Below are positions 17,354 to 26,051 of a stretch of DNA of 64,000 nucleotides, in pieces. Within the stretch, counting starts at the first letter, position 1; the number at the start of each line of letters is the position of its first letter. The notes below the pieces were generated by a model that was not told the DNA's origin, made no database searches, and saw only the letters and a program-made list of their open reading frames with translations. Made by a program: the position numbers and the translations under genes. This DNA is from Hymenobacter sp. DG01 (GTDB lineage: Bacteria; Bacteroidota; Bacteroidia; Cytophagales; Hymenobacteraceae). The stretch covers positions 3,784,001 through 3,848,000 of the forward strand of contig NZ_CP040936.1 in NCBI RefSeq assembly GCF_006352025.1. The letters are read 5' to 3'.

Positions 17354-18004
17354 ATGCCTTTTATGTACCTACTTCCCAATGTTCCCAGCATTACCCACAA
17401 GGGCCGCACCTTCTACCAAATAGACGAGGCCAAAAGCTACTACGTCAGCTCCTGCGGGGCCGTGTATTCCTCGCTCAAAGAACGCTGCCTAGCCGTTGCA
17501 GATAATGGCATTGGGTATCAGCAAGTCTTTTTAAAGCTGGATAATGGCCTAGATAAGTGGCGAAAACTGCACCGCTTGGTTGCTGGCCGGTTCATTCCCA
17601 ACCCAGAGAACAAGCCTGACGCGAACCACTTGGACGGCAACAAGAAAAACAACGACGTGAGTAATCTGGAATGGGTGACCAAGAGCGAGAACACCCGCCA
17701 TGCTTACGCCACCGGCCTGATGAAAGCAAAGAAAGGCCCAGCCCACCACCATTACGGCAAGTCATTCAGCGCAGAAACCAAAGCCAAGATGTCAGCCCAA
17801 AAGCAGGGAGAGAATCACCCCAAGTTCACCGGCTGGTATGTAACGCCGCTTGATACCTTCCCATCCGCCCGCGCAGCGGCCGAAGCAATGGGTACCTACG
17901 CAAAGCAGATTGACCGCTGGTGCAAAAGCGGGAAGAAGCGGGCCGAGGGTTATGACTTTATTCCAGCCACCTCAGAGGGCCAACAGTCAGCCCTAGCCGC
18001 CTAA
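17354..18004 (+). CDS. HNH homing-type endonuclease
   Basis: This 216-residue protein has an HNH nuclease core: LHRLVAGRFIPNPENKPDAN, then HLDGNKKNNDVSNLEWVT, typical of HNH_3/NUMOD4 enzymes from phages and introns. A central GKSFSAETKAKMS segment resembles NUMOD3 DNA-binding repeats. The C-terminal SARAAAEAMGTYAKQIDRWC helix resembles the NUMOD1 helix-turn-helix. It probably cuts a specific site and may promote spread of the element or its own gene. The stop lies two bases from the next ATG, so it is co-transcribed with the Lar-like gene. Confidence 0.85.
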   Translation: MPFMYLLPNVPSITHKGRTFYQIDEAKSYYVSSCGAVYSSLKERCLAVADNGIGYQQVFLKLDNGLDKWRKLHRLVAGRFIPNPENKPDANHLDGNKKNNDVSNLEWVTKSENTRHAYATGLMKAKKGPAHHHYGKSFSAETKAKMSAQKQGENHPKFTGWYVTPLDTFPSARAAAEAMGTYAKQIDRWCKSGKKRAEGYDFIPATSEGQQSALAA

Positions 18005-18006
18005 GC

Positions 18007-18228
18007 ATGAAAACGCCTATGCTACTGCCCTGCCCATTCTGTGGTGGCCCTGCCGCCGAGGATAACAACCTGCACCCGTTGACCTTCCCAAAGGTGCCTG
18101 CTGAACACTTCGTGAGCTGTGCCAACGAGGGCCACACCTGCCCGGCTACCGTGGCCTTTGTTGGCCCTTGCCCTACGCTTGAAGAGGCCACCAGCCGCTG
18201 GAATACTCGCGCCAAGCCGCCCGATTAG
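18007..18228 (+). CDS. Lar-like zinc-ribbon protein
   Basis: This 73-residue protein resembles Lar-family restriction alleviation proteins. It has LLPCPFCGGPA near the N-terminus, a second Cys set in SCANEGHTCPA, and the characteristic ending EEATSRWNTRA, in which W and N are strongly conserved. Lar of the Rac prophage modulates type I restriction-modification; many phages carry short homologues whose role is untested. Here it could protect the incoming element from host restriction. It directly follows the HNH gene. Confidence 0.75.
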   Translation: MKTPMLLPCPFCGGPAAEDNNLHPLTFPKVPAEHFVSCANEGHTCPATVAFVGPCPTLEEATSRWNTRAKPPD

Positions 18229-18376
18229 GAGGACGCCCCAAAAGTGGACCGTCTAAAGGTGATGGGCGCCGATTAAATTCCGAAGCGAGCAAGCTACACA
18301 CAGGCAATAGGCCATACAGCCCGAAACACCCTTTCGCTACCTGCCACCCAACAAGGCCCTAAGCCTATCCAGAATA

Positions 18377-18715
18377 ATGATAAACAGCCACTTAAAATTA
18401 TTGGCCGTGTGTTTGGGGGCTCAGGCTGCCATGCAGAAAACATCCATTGAGCACGGGGTGAAACCGGGCCAGGTGCGGGTGTTGTGGGCTCTGCAACTGC
18501 TTACCCGCTACACTACCGTCCCGGTAGCCGAGCTATACGCGACCCGCCTACAAGCTCCCACACGGCTGCGGGCGGCGGTTGGGGCCTTGGTGGCGGCCGG
18601 GCTGGTTGCCCGCTCCCGGAATCGCCAGCGTCAGCACGTAGTGCGCATCACGCCGAAGGGGGAGAAGCTGCTACAGGATTCGGTAGCTCACTTACTGAAC
18701 CATGTATGGGGGTAA
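18377..18715 (+). CDS. Winged-helix regulator, MarR-like
   Basis: This 112-residue protein fits a winged helix: a helical N-terminus, VPVAELYATRLQAPTRLRAA as the helix-turn-helix (about 50-70), GALVAAGLVARSRNRQRQHV as recognition helix end and wing, and VRITPKGEKLLQDS as the terminal helix. This layout is typical of MarR or PadR-like regulators, although it is shorter than a standard MarR protein. It may control element genes. The 297 bases after it carry no clear gene. Confidence 0.7.
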   Translation: MINSHLKLLAVCLGAQAAMQKTSIEHGVKPGQVRVLWALQLLTRYTTVPVAELYATRLQAPTRLRAAVGALVAAGLVARSRNRQRQHVVRITPKGEKLLQDSVAHLLNHVWG

Positions 18716-19012
18716 TTGCCGGGTTTTGCAAACGGCCTACACTCAGGTACCTCACGGCCAGTTGACCACCCCTTGCCTCATTAACCCGAAACGGAACCTA
18801 ATAAACCGGGTAGGGTCGCGAAGCCACGCCCCCGGCCTAGTATTATATGAATTTATCCCTGCGCAGCCAGTGATGCCGGCGAGAAGTATTAGCGCAGATG
18901 CTACCAAAGAATCTTCGATAGCAATTTGATTATTGGGAGAAGATGCAAAACAGGCTTGGGTTTCATCATCCAAGCCGCCACCTTTGAGCCACGTCGCTAT
19001 ATCACCTTTTCT

Positions 19013-19372
19013 ATGCTCACGCTCCCCTCTTCCTGGCCGGCCCACACCCCCAGACAGTACGCGCCGTGGTGGCGTCGGTGGCAGTTGAAAACGAATGCAA
19101 TGGCCCCAACCATCCCGGCCGACGCTGAGTTCTTTGCCGAAGAAGCGCACCCCCACGACTGGGCACAGGTGCAAGACCGGGTAGTGGTAGTGCAAACCGT
19201 CGAAGGCTCTATGCTTTGCGGCCGGGTGCTGGAAAACGAACTTGCCACAACCAGCGGGCTGCTGCTGCATTTCGACGGGGCGCACAAGCCACGGCAGCAA
19301 TACTTGCCGGCCGAACAGATAGCGGGCCTGTGGGTGGCGGTCTGCTTGGTTGAGCGGCAGAAAGTCCGGTAG
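19013..19372 (+). CDS. S24/LexA-like domain protein without HTH
   Basis: This protein of about 119 residues resembles the C-terminal self-cleavage domain of phage repressors: MAPTIPADAEFF aligns with the SMxPT(I/L) region, followed by DWAQVQDRVVVVQTVEG, the LCGRVLEN strand and PAEQIAGLWVAV. The usual N-terminal HTH is absent. The catalytic Ser and Lys positions read Ala (AMAPT) and Arg (CGRV), so autocleavage would be lost. I chose ATG 19013; a TTG at 18926 adds 29 residues that look unrelated. It may act as a dimerisation or anti-repressor module. Confidence 0.6.
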   Translation: MLTLPSSWPAHTPRQYAPWWRRWQLKTNAMAPTIPADAEFFAEEAHPHDWAQVQDRVVVVQTVEGSMLCGRVLENELATTSGLLLHFDGAHKPRQQYLPAEQIAGLWVAVCLVERQKVR

Positions 19373-19447
19373 CCAGCGTAAATCTGCGTCCGCGCGGAGC
19401 ACCAGCAGTGCCCCCTTCTTTTGCTTACCCCAACACAACACCGAACT

Positions 19448-19654
19448 ATGATAGAGCGCGTTTACAGAACCTTATTGTTATTGCTGCTGGCTGGGCTGCT
19501 CATTGTCTGCTATCGTTGGTCAGAGAATGGCAGATACCTACAGATGAACGATACAATAGGCCTGCTTGATACTCGAACGGGTATAATGTATGCGCCGAGA
19601 GCAGCGGGAGAAGGCCCCAGCCAATGGAAGCCCGTAACAGCGCAAGTCCAGTGA
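19448..19654 (+). CDS. Small single-pass membrane protein
   Basis: This 68-residue protein has one transmembrane helix, RTLLLLLLAGLLIVCY (about residues 7-22), preceded by basic residues, so the C-terminus is probably outside the cytoplasm. The remaining 45 residues are polar with no motif. The ATG at 19448 matches the start of the membrane segment. It is the last gene of the element. A superinfection-type or membrane-targeting function is possible but unsupported. Confidence 0.55.
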   Translation: MIERVYRTLLLLLLAGLLIVCYRWSENGRYLQMNDTIGLLDTRTGIMYAPRAAGEGPSQWKPVTAQVQ

Positions 19655-19677
19655 TAAAGTGGTGAGGTAGTCCCAAT

Positions 19678-19695
19678 TTGTCCTACAAACTGTCC
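19678..19695 (+). promoter_or_regulatory. Candidate integrase arm-type site, right
   Basis: TTGTCCTACAAACTGTCC differs at two positions from the left copy at 13297-13314 and has the same orientation. It lies 46 bases from the attR core, a distance suited to an arm site. Confidence 0.5.
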
Positions 19696-19707
19696 CAAGC
19701 ATAAAAG

Positions 19708-19740
19708 AAAAGGGCGTTTCCAATATGGAAACGCCCTTTT
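19708..19740 (-). terminator. Element-borne terminator for tRNA-fMet
   Basis: On the minus strand AAAAGGGCGTTTCC pairs perfectly with GGAAACGCCCTTTT around a five-base loop, followed by CTTTTAT. It begins at the base next to the attR core, so the element supplies a new terminator exactly where the tRNA's own was displaced. Confidence 0.85.
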
Positions 19741-19743
19741 AGG

Positions 19744-19816
<73 letters not shown>

Positions 19817-19829
19817 CTGTTTGGTAATA

Positions 19830-19837
19830 CAAATGTA
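19830..19837 (-). promoter_or_regulatory. tRNA-fMet promoter -7 element
   Basis: On the minus strand this reads TACATTTG, a match to TAnnTTTG, 13 bases before the mature 5' end. No TTTG is at the ideal -33 position. Confidence 0.6.
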
Positions 19838-20031
19838 GGAGGGTTTTCGGGATATTGGTGCGAACGACCCGAAAATAATGCTTGCCAGGGTGCTTTGTGC
19901 TGATAATCAGAAGTAAAATTTTATCAAAGCGTAACAGCTGCCCTGGAACTGTGTAGGATTTGGTGCGAGCATGGCCTTTCTGGAAGCTCAAGCGTAGAAG
20001 CAGCCTCTACCTGCCTTACTAAAGTAACCTG

Positions 20032-21186
20032 ATGAACCTTCTGCCTTTCTCCCAGCGGCTGCGCTGGGCCCTGCCTGCGCTGGCTGCCGTGGCACTGACT
20101 TCTTGCAACGCCTCCCAAACCACTGAGGCTACCACTAGCACCGCCACAGTGGCCGATTCTATGATGACGGCACCGGCAACTGCCTCGGCGGCTACCGCGC
20201 CCAAAGCCGTGCAGCCTACGGGGGCCAAGCCTGCTTGGGGGCCAACCATAGCCCCGGAGATGCAGACGGTGATAGAGGCCCTGGCCAGCCTGAACCCCAA
20301 GCCCATTGAAACACTGTCGGCCCAGGAAGCGCGCCAGCAGCCCACCCCGGCCGACGCCGTGATGAAAGTAATGCGCGACAGCAACATACCCGTGCCGCCT
20401 TCCAGCGCCGATACCATGAGCCGCCAGGTGATGCCCGGGGTGAAGGTGCGCATTTACACGCCCAAAAATGCCAGCGGCACGTTGCCGGTGGTGGTGTACT
20501 ACCATGGCGGGGGCTGGGTGATTGCCAACCTCGATACATATGATGCCTCCGTGCGCGGCCTGGTGGAGAAAACCGGCGCTATTGTGGTATCGGTGGCGTA
20601 TCGGCAGGGGCCGGAGCACAAGTATCCAATGGCCCACAACGATTCGTTTGCCGCCTACCAGTGGGTGCTCCGAAATGCAGCTTCCTTCAATGGCGACCCG
20701 CAAAAGGTAGCCGTGGCCGGGGAAAGTGCCGGCGGTAACCTGGCAGCGGCCGTGAGTATGATGGCCCGCGACAAGAAAATAGCGCTACCCCGCCACGAAC
20801 TGCTGGTGTACCCCATTGCCGGCTACGACCTGAACACGCCCTCCTACCAGAAAAACGCCCAAGCCAAGCCCCTCAACAAGCCCATGATGGCGTGGTTCTT
20901 TGAGAAATACCTGCGCGGCACGGCTGATGGCAAGAGCCCGATGATTTCATTGGTAAACGCCAACCTGAAGGGGCTGCCGCCAACTACCATCATCACGGCC
21001 GAAATTGACCCGCTGATGAGTGACGGCAGCCTGCTGGCCGATAGGCTGAAGGCCGCCGGCGTACCGACCAAGTACCAGAACTATACCGGTGTAACCCACG
21101 AGTTCTTCGGGATGGCCGCAGTAGTACCCCAGGCCGCCCAGGCCCAGGACCTGGGTGCAGCGGAGCTGAAAAAAGCCTTGCAGTAA
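20032..21186 (+). CDS. Alpha/beta hydrolase (HSL-family esterase) lipoprotein
   Basis: This 384-residue protein has a lipoprotein signal with lipobox LTSC (Cys25) and a Thr/Ala-rich linker. The catalytic domain belongs to the hormone-sensitive-lipase-like family: oxyanion-hole HGGGW at about 158, nucleophile Ser in GESAGG at about 230, a probable Asp in TAEIDPLMSDG, and His in GVTHEFFGM. It is probably a periplasmic or surface carboxylesterase acting on short acyl esters. It is monocistronic, just past the tRNA where the element integrated, and is followed by a terminator. Confidence 0.9.
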   Translation: MNLLPFSQRLRWALPALAAVALTSCNASQTTEATTSTATVADSMMTAPATASAATAPKAVQPTGAKPAWGPTIAPEMQTVIEALASLNPKPIETLSAQEARQQPTPADAVMKVMRDSNIPVPPSSADTMSRQVMPGVKVRIYTPKNASGTLPVVVYYHGGGWVIANLDTYDASVRGLVEKTGAIVVSVAYRQGPEHKYPMAHNDSFAAYQWVLRNAASFNGDPQKVAVAGESAGGNLAAAVSMMARDKKIALPRHELLVYPIAGYDLNTPSYQKNAQAKPLNKPMMAWFFEKYLRGTADGKSPMISLVNANLKGLPPTTIITAEIDPLMSDGSLLADRLKAAGVPTKYQNYTGVTHEFFGMAAVVPQAAQAQDLGAAELKKALQ

Positions 21187-21207
21187 ACAGCCCTGGCATA
21201 ATGTAAG

Positions 21208-21236
21208 GCCTGCCCTGTACTCAGGGCAGGCTTTTT
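21208..21236 (+). terminator. Terminator of the esterase gene
   Basis: GCCTGCCCTG pairs perfectly with CAGGGCAGGC around a TACT loop, followed by five Ts. Confidence 0.9.
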
Positions 21237-21287
21237 CTTGTATGAACACTTTTGCCTGGGGGCAGGCGCTGCGCAGGGTGGCGAGAA

Positions 21288-23111
21288 CTAAAACCGGCTA
21301 GTGATGCCGAAGTGAATTTTGCCGGCGTTCAGCGCGAACTTCTGCTGCTGGTCGCGGCCGAGGGCATACACGAACTGGAACTGTCCGGCGCCGGTACGAA
21401 AGCTCAGGCCCGCGCCCAGGCCCGTGGGCGTATCGTGGGGAAGCGGGTCGGCCGGCAGGTCGCGGCGCAGATAGCCCTGGTCCACGAACAGAAACACGTA
21501 GGCATCGGGGCCAGTGAACTGCCGGAACTCGGCCGTGCCTACCGCGTACTGGCTGGCGTAGTAATTCAGCTCATTGAAACCCCGGAGGGTGGCCAGCCCG
21601 CCTACCCGGAACAGGTCGTTGAGGAACAGGCGCTCATTCACGAGTGCTTCGCCGCGTAAGCGGGCCAGCAGCACTCCGCTCCGCCCTACCCGGAAATACT
21701 GCTCTACACGCAGCCCCAGGCTGACCTGGGTGGAGCGCAGGGCCAGCCCGTCGTAAAGAGCCTCGCTGAGGTTGGCGTTCTTGCTGATGCGCTTGGTTCC
21801 GATAGAGCCCTGCCCGGCAGCCAACAGGCCGCGCCGCGGAAAGTAGGGGTCGTCGAGGGTGCTCCAGGTGTAGGCGAGGCCGTAGGAGGTAAACCGGGAA
21901 TCGATGTTGGCGGGCAGCTGCCGCAGGGTAGTATCGGTGGTGAGCAGGCGGGAATTGCGCCACTCCACAAAAAACGACAGCCGCCCGGCATTAGCCAGGG
22001 GGTAGGCCAGCTGCAGGCGGGGGCGCGAGGTCAGAAACAGGGTATCCTGCTTGAGCAAGTTAAAGGAGCCATCCAACTCCAGCGGGGTGCCAAAGAAGGC
22101 CGGGTGCGCATACTGGGCATCCAACAGCTGCGAGTTAGCATCGAGCTTACGCCACTGCACCCCAATGCCCTTGCCGCCCCCACTGATATTGCGCAGGTTA
22201 ATGGTCACGTCGCCGGTAATCTGGATGCGCTTCTGGCCGATGCCCGGGTTGGGGTTGGGCAGCACGCCCACAATGGCATCAAACTGATTGGAGGTGCGGT
22301 CTTCGAGCAGGAAATACACCCGGGCCCGGCCGCGGGCAAAGCGCACTTCGGGTTCGGCCTTGAGCTGGAGGTAGGGCAGCTGGCGCAGGCGCCGGGCCGC
22401 TTCCTGCACGCGCTGCTGACTAAAGGGCTGGTTGGGCTCCAGCTGCAGATACTTGGTCAGGAACCGGGCCCGGGTTTTGGTTTTGCCCACTATCTGTAGG
22501 GAGTCGAACACCACGGCCGGGCCGCGCCGCAGCACAATGCGGCCCTCCACATCGGCCCCGCGCAAGGCCACGGAGTCCAGCCCGATGGTAGCGAAGGGGT
22601 AGCCCTGATTTTCGGCCTCATGGAGAATGTTCTGCTGCAGGCGGGCCCACTCCTGGGGCTGCAGGGGCTGCTCCCGAAACAGTTTCTCGCGGTAGCCGGC
22701 CCGGGTGAGCAGGCCGTCGCCGAGGTTGCCGTTGCGCAGGCGGGCCCAGCGGAATTTCTCGCCCACGTACAGCTGCACCCGCAGCGTGTCGCGGTGCCAC
22801 TGCACCTCGTCGGCCGAGGCCGTGAGGTAGGCATCCGCCTGCAGGGCCAGCACCAGGGTCCGCACCTCGCGCAAAGCCGACAGCGAATCGGGTAGGGTGG
22901 TGCGGTAGCGGTATGGGCGCAGTAGGGAACGGTCGGAGGCCTCCGTCAGCAGCTGCACGACCACCGGCCGCGCCGGCCGTAGCACAGCGGCCGGAGCCGG
23001 CGGCATGGGCGGCGCGGGCAGGTTCAGGGCGGGCGCCTGCTGGGTCCGGGCGGCACTGCCGGGGCATAGCGCAACAAGCAACAACCAGAAAACGAGGACG
23101 CGGGCGTACAT
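21288..23111 (-). CDS. BamA/TamA-like outer membrane protein
   Basis: This protein of about 607 residues has a signal peptide (VLVFWLLLVALCPGSA), a Pro/Ala linker, a POTRA-like region (about 75-280, with YVGEKFRWARL and VVFDSLQIVGKTKTRARFL), and a C-terminal beta-barrel of the bacterial surface antigen family. The barrel has the GGLATLRGFNE motif, equivalent to the conserved RGF loop, and ends in Phe (GITSRF). It is shorter than BamA and probably an accessory barrel. The ATG at 23111 is the one that opens the signal peptide; upstream in-frame codons are not plausible coding sequence. Confidence 0.85.
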   Translation of the reverse strand: MYARVLVFWLLLVALCPGSAARTQQAPALNLPAPPMPPAPAAVLRPARPVVVQLLTEASDRSLLRPYRYRTTLPDSLSALREVRTLVLALQADAYLTASADEVQWHRDTLRVQLYVGEKFRWARLRNGNLGDGLLTRAGYREKLFREQPLQPQEWARLQQNILHEAENQGYPFATIGLDSVALRGADVEGRIVLRRGPAVVFDSLQIVGKTKTRARFLTKYLQLEPNQPFSQQRVQEAARRLRQLPYLQLKAEPEVRFARGRARVYFLLEDRTSNQFDAIVGVLPNPNPGIGQKRIQITGDVTINLRNISGGGKGIGVQWRKLDANSQLLDAQYAHPAFFGTPLELDGSFNLLKQDTLFLTSRPRLQLAYPLANAGRLSFFVEWRNSRLLTTDTTLRQLPANIDSRFTSYGLAYTWSTLDDPYFPRRGLLAAGQGSIGTKRISKNANLSEALYDGLALRSTQVSLGLRVEQYFRVGRSGVLLARLRGEALVNERLFLNDLFRVGGLATLRGFNELNYYASQYAVGTAEFRQFTGPDAYVFLFVDQGYLRRDLPADPLPHDTPTGLGAGLSFRTGAGQFQFVYALGRDQQQKFALNAGKIHFGITSRF

Positions 23112-23440
23112 TTGAAGTCTGAAACGCGAAACCCCGCGTTTAATTTCCCGAAAGTACGGGGCTGGAGAACTTACTGCCTGAAATGAAGCGGCCCCGGGCG
23201 GAACCACTGTTTTGAGTGGCCCGCAACTTCTTCGGGGCGGCCCGGGTTGTGAGTGGCTGCCCTTCAACCAGAAAACGGCGGGCGTGTTCCCGTCTTGAGG
23301 TCGGAACCGGTTAAGTTGATGCCCGCGCCGACCGCCTACCCCCCGCTGCAGGCCCAACCCTGCCGGCTGGGCATTGGCCTGCCCGGACGGCTACGCCATG
23401 AGACTGGGGTAGGGAGCAACGCTTTTATTGATTTTCGCGC

Positions 23441-24574
23441 ATGTCTGGTCTGTACCTTCATATTCCCTTCTGCAAGCAAGCCTGCCACTACTGCGACTTC
23501 CATTTCAGTACCTCCATGGCCCTGAAAAGTCGGTTTGTGGAAGCCCTGACCCGGGAGCTGGCCCTGCGTCGCGACTACCTTGGCGCCGATGCTACGCTCA
23601 GCACCATCTACCTGGGCGGAGGAACACCCTCCTTGCTGACGGAGGCCGAGCTGAATACGATTTTCGAGGCGATACACCGGTACTTCCGCGTGGCGCCCGA
23701 GGCCGAAATTACCCTGGAGGCCAACCCCGACGACCTGACCCCAACCAAGGTGCGCGAGCTGGCCGCCTCGCCGGTTAACCGCCTGAGTATAGGGCTGCAG
23801 AGCTTCCATGAGCCTCACCTGCGCCTAATGAACCGCGCCCACTCGGCTGAGGAGTCGAGGGCGGGGGTGTTACGGGCCCAGGACGCGGGCTTCCAGAATA
23901 TTTCCGTGGATCTGATTTACGGCGTGCCGGCCCCTGACCACGGGCTGTGGGAGGCTGATATGGCCGCTGCCTTTGCGCTTGACGTGCCCCACCTTTCCTG
24001 CTATGCCCTTACCATTGAGCCTGACACAGTATTCGGGCGGCAGCTGAAGAAGGGCCGTTTTGTGGCCCCGCCCGACGACTTTGTGGCCCGGCAGTTTGAG
24101 TTGCTGCTTCAGGAAATGCACCGCCACGGCTACGAGCAGTACGAAATCAGTAACTTCTGTCGGCCCGGCCACGAGTCGCGCCACAACTCGGCGTACTGGC
24201 GCGGGGTGCCCTACCTGGGTCTGGGCCCCAGTGCCCACTCCTTCAACGGTCATAGCCGGCAGTACACCGTTGCCAACAACCCGCAGTACGTGGCCGCCGT
24301 GCTGGAGCGGGGCGAGGTACCGGCCACCGTAGAAATCCTCAGCCCTCAGGACCGCGCCAACGAGTACCTGATGACCAGCCTGCGCACGGCCCGGGGTTGC
24401 GACCTGGCTCACCTGCGCGACGCCCTGGGTACCGATGTGTCGGGGCAGCGCGCTGCCTACCTGCAGGAGTTGCAGCAAACCGGGCTGGCCACGCTCCGGG
24501 GCGAGGTGCTGCAGCTTACGGATGCGGGCAAGCTCCTGGCCGACCACATTACCCTGGAGCTATTTCAGGGGTAG
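23441..24574 (+). CDS. hemW: Radical SAM heme chaperone HemW
   Basis: This 377-residue protein belongs to the HemN-like radical SAM family. The cluster motif is CKQACHYC (C11, C15, C18) followed by DFHFST. IYLGGGTPSLLT, EANPDDLT, RLSIGLQSF and SVDLIYGVPAP are family blocks, and HNSAYWRGVPYLGLGPSAHSF is typical of HemW. The N-terminal extension present in true coproporphyrinogen dehydrogenase HemN is missing, so HemW, which delivers heme to target proteins, is the better name. It starts 330 bases from the divergent barrel gene. Confidence 0.93.
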   Translation: MSGLYLHIPFCKQACHYCDFHFSTSMALKSRFVEALTRELALRRDYLGADATLSTIYLGGGTPSLLTEAELNTIFEAIHRYFRVAPEAEITLEANPDDLTPTKVRELAASPVNRLSIGLQSFHEPHLRLMNRAHSAEESRAGVLRAQDAGFQNISVDLIYGVPAPDHGLWEADMAAAFALDVPHLSCYALTIEPDTVFGRQLKKGRFVAPPDDFVARQFELLLQEMHRHGYEQYEISNFCRPGHESRHNSAYWRGVPYLGLGPSAHSFNGHSRQYTVANNPQYVAAVLERGEVPATVEILSPQDRANEYLMTSLRTARGCDLAHLRDALGTDVSGQRAAYLQELQQTGLATLRGEVLQLTDAGKLLADHITLELFQG

Positions 24575-24757
24575 GATGGAAAAACGCGGGTCCGGAAAGT
24601 GTCAAAATGGGCCAGTGGGTGCCAGACTCCGGCCGGAAACTGCTAATTTCCCGGCCTACCCATTCCTTATCCCCTGCACCGGTAGGCAGGCTACTACTCC
24701 CTCGCTTCGGGCAGCAGACTGGGTAGCCGCCTGTTTAGCTTGTTTAAATCCGTGATT

Positions 24758-25240
24758 ATGAGACGACTGATTGACGCCCTGGCCGACGACACGGATTTTT
24801 TTATCGAACAGGTACAAATCACGGCCATCGTGTTCGATACCTCTGACGACGTAACCATCTGGGCTACCACATACTTCGACCAGGAACCCCACTTTTTTCA
24901 TTTGGGACTCCCATTTCAGCAGCTTGATTTGTTGCTGCGCCTGGCTGGTTCCCGGGCCGAAGCCCTGCAGGAAGACGTAGCCGATGCCCTGGCTACCGTG
25001 CGCGAGTGGCCTTGCCTGCTGGAGTACACCACCGACGCCGACCCGCCCGTGCCCTTGCCCAACGTGGCCCTTAAGCTTTCCTGTACCTACCCCGCCGACG
25101 AGCCCTACGAGGAAGGCGAAGAGGATGAAACCTTCGATATCAGCATGGCCGCCGATACCGAGGAAGGTGAAGACTACGAAGGCAGCCAGCCCCATAACAT
25201 TTTCTACCTGGAAGGCGTGTTCCTGCGCGTTGAGCCGTAG
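24758..25240 (+). CDS. Acidic hypothetical protein
   Basis: This 160-residue cytoplasmic protein is unusually acidic, with runs such as DEPYEEGEEDE and DTEEGEDYEG in its C-terminal half. The N-terminal part (RRLIDALADDTDFFIEQVQI) looks globular. I recognise no family. I chose the ATG at 24758; a TTG six codons upstream is possible. It stands between hemW and a hydrolase gene on the same strand, with spacers of 100-180 bases. Confidence 0.65.
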   Translation: MRRLIDALADDTDFFIEQVQITAIVFDTSDDVTIWATTYFDQEPHFFHLGLPFQQLDLLLRLAGSRAEALQEDVADALATVREWPCLLEYTTDADPPVPLPNVALKLSCTYPADEPYEEGEEDETFDISMAADTEEGEDYEGSQPHNIFYLEGVFLRVEP

Positions 25241-25345
25241 AGGCGTAATGGTGAGATGGTGAAATAGGGAGTTTGACGTTCGGCTACCCTCTCACGACCA
25301 ACGGAACCTCAACCGCACCCTTTCACTATCTTCCTACTTCACCAC

Positions 25346-26005
25346 ATGTTCTACCTTCTTCCCGGGCTGGGGGCCGATGAGCGGGTGTTCCGGAACCTGC
25401 TACCCCGGCTGCACGGCCAAACCCGGGTGATGCCCTGGCTGACGCCGACACCTGATGAAACCCTGCCCCACTATGCGGCCCGGATGGCTGCCGACATTCC
25501 TCCGGAGGCCGAAGGCCTGCTGGTGGGCGTGTCGTTTGGGGGCGTAGTGGGGCTGGAAATCAACCGCCTGCGGCCCCGGCTGAGGACTGTGCTCATCAGC
25601 AGTATCCCCGACTCCAGCTGCCTGCCGCCTCTGCTCCGCCTGATCCGGGCCAGCGGGGTGTACCGGCTGTTTCCGCCGCAGTGGCTGAAGCTGTTTCCGC
25701 GGGCGGGGCAGTGGTATTTCGGGGTGAAGGATGGGGAGGAGTACCGCCTGTTCAAGGAAATTCTGCGTGATATGGAGCCCGTGTACACCCGTTGGGCCAT
25801 TCACCGCCTGCTGCACTGGGACAGTACCCACGTAGGACGCAGCATCCAGATTCTGGGCACCCAAGACCGGGTTTTTCCGCCCGGCCCTACCCCCGTGGAG
25901 TACCTGATTAGGGGTGGCGGCCACTTTATGGTGCTAAGCCACGCCGAGGAAATCAGCCAGATTCTGAACCGGTTAGCGCAGCAGGAGAGGGTAGCAGCAT
26001 TCTAG
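25346..26005 (+). CDS. Alpha/beta hydrolase
   Basis: This 219-residue protein has a compact alpha/beta-hydrolase fold. It starts MFYLLPGLGADERVF, with the oxyanion region GLGAD, nucleophile Ser in GVSFGG (about residue 65), Asp in LGTQDRVFP and His in RGGGHFMVL. No signal peptide or cap domain is visible, and the substrate is unknown. The cyclase-family gene starts 46 bases downstream, so the two are probably co-transcribed. Confidence 0.82.
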   Translation: MFYLLPGLGADERVFRNLLPRLHGQTRVMPWLTPTPDETLPHYAARMAADIPPEAEGLLVGVSFGGVVGLEINRLRPRLRTVLISSIPDSSCLPPLLRLIRASGVYRLFPPQWLKLFPRAGQWYFGVKDGEEYRLFKEILRDMEPVYTRWAIHRLLHWDSTHVGRSIQILGTQDRVFPPGPTPVEYLIRGGGHFMVLSHAEEISQILNRLAQQERVAAF

Positions 26006-26051
26006 CCCACCCTCACGCCCGCCTACCCTCTTATCCTCACACCCCATCCTT

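Noticed and set aside
18702..18929. Small ORF after the winged-helix gene
   Set aside because: It overlaps the regulator's end, has no signature or plausible start context, and its composition resembles non-coding sequence.
13366..19372. Prophage or ICE
   Set aside because: No terminase, capsid, tail, relaxase, VirB/Tra or coupling protein gene is present, so only an integrative element is supported.
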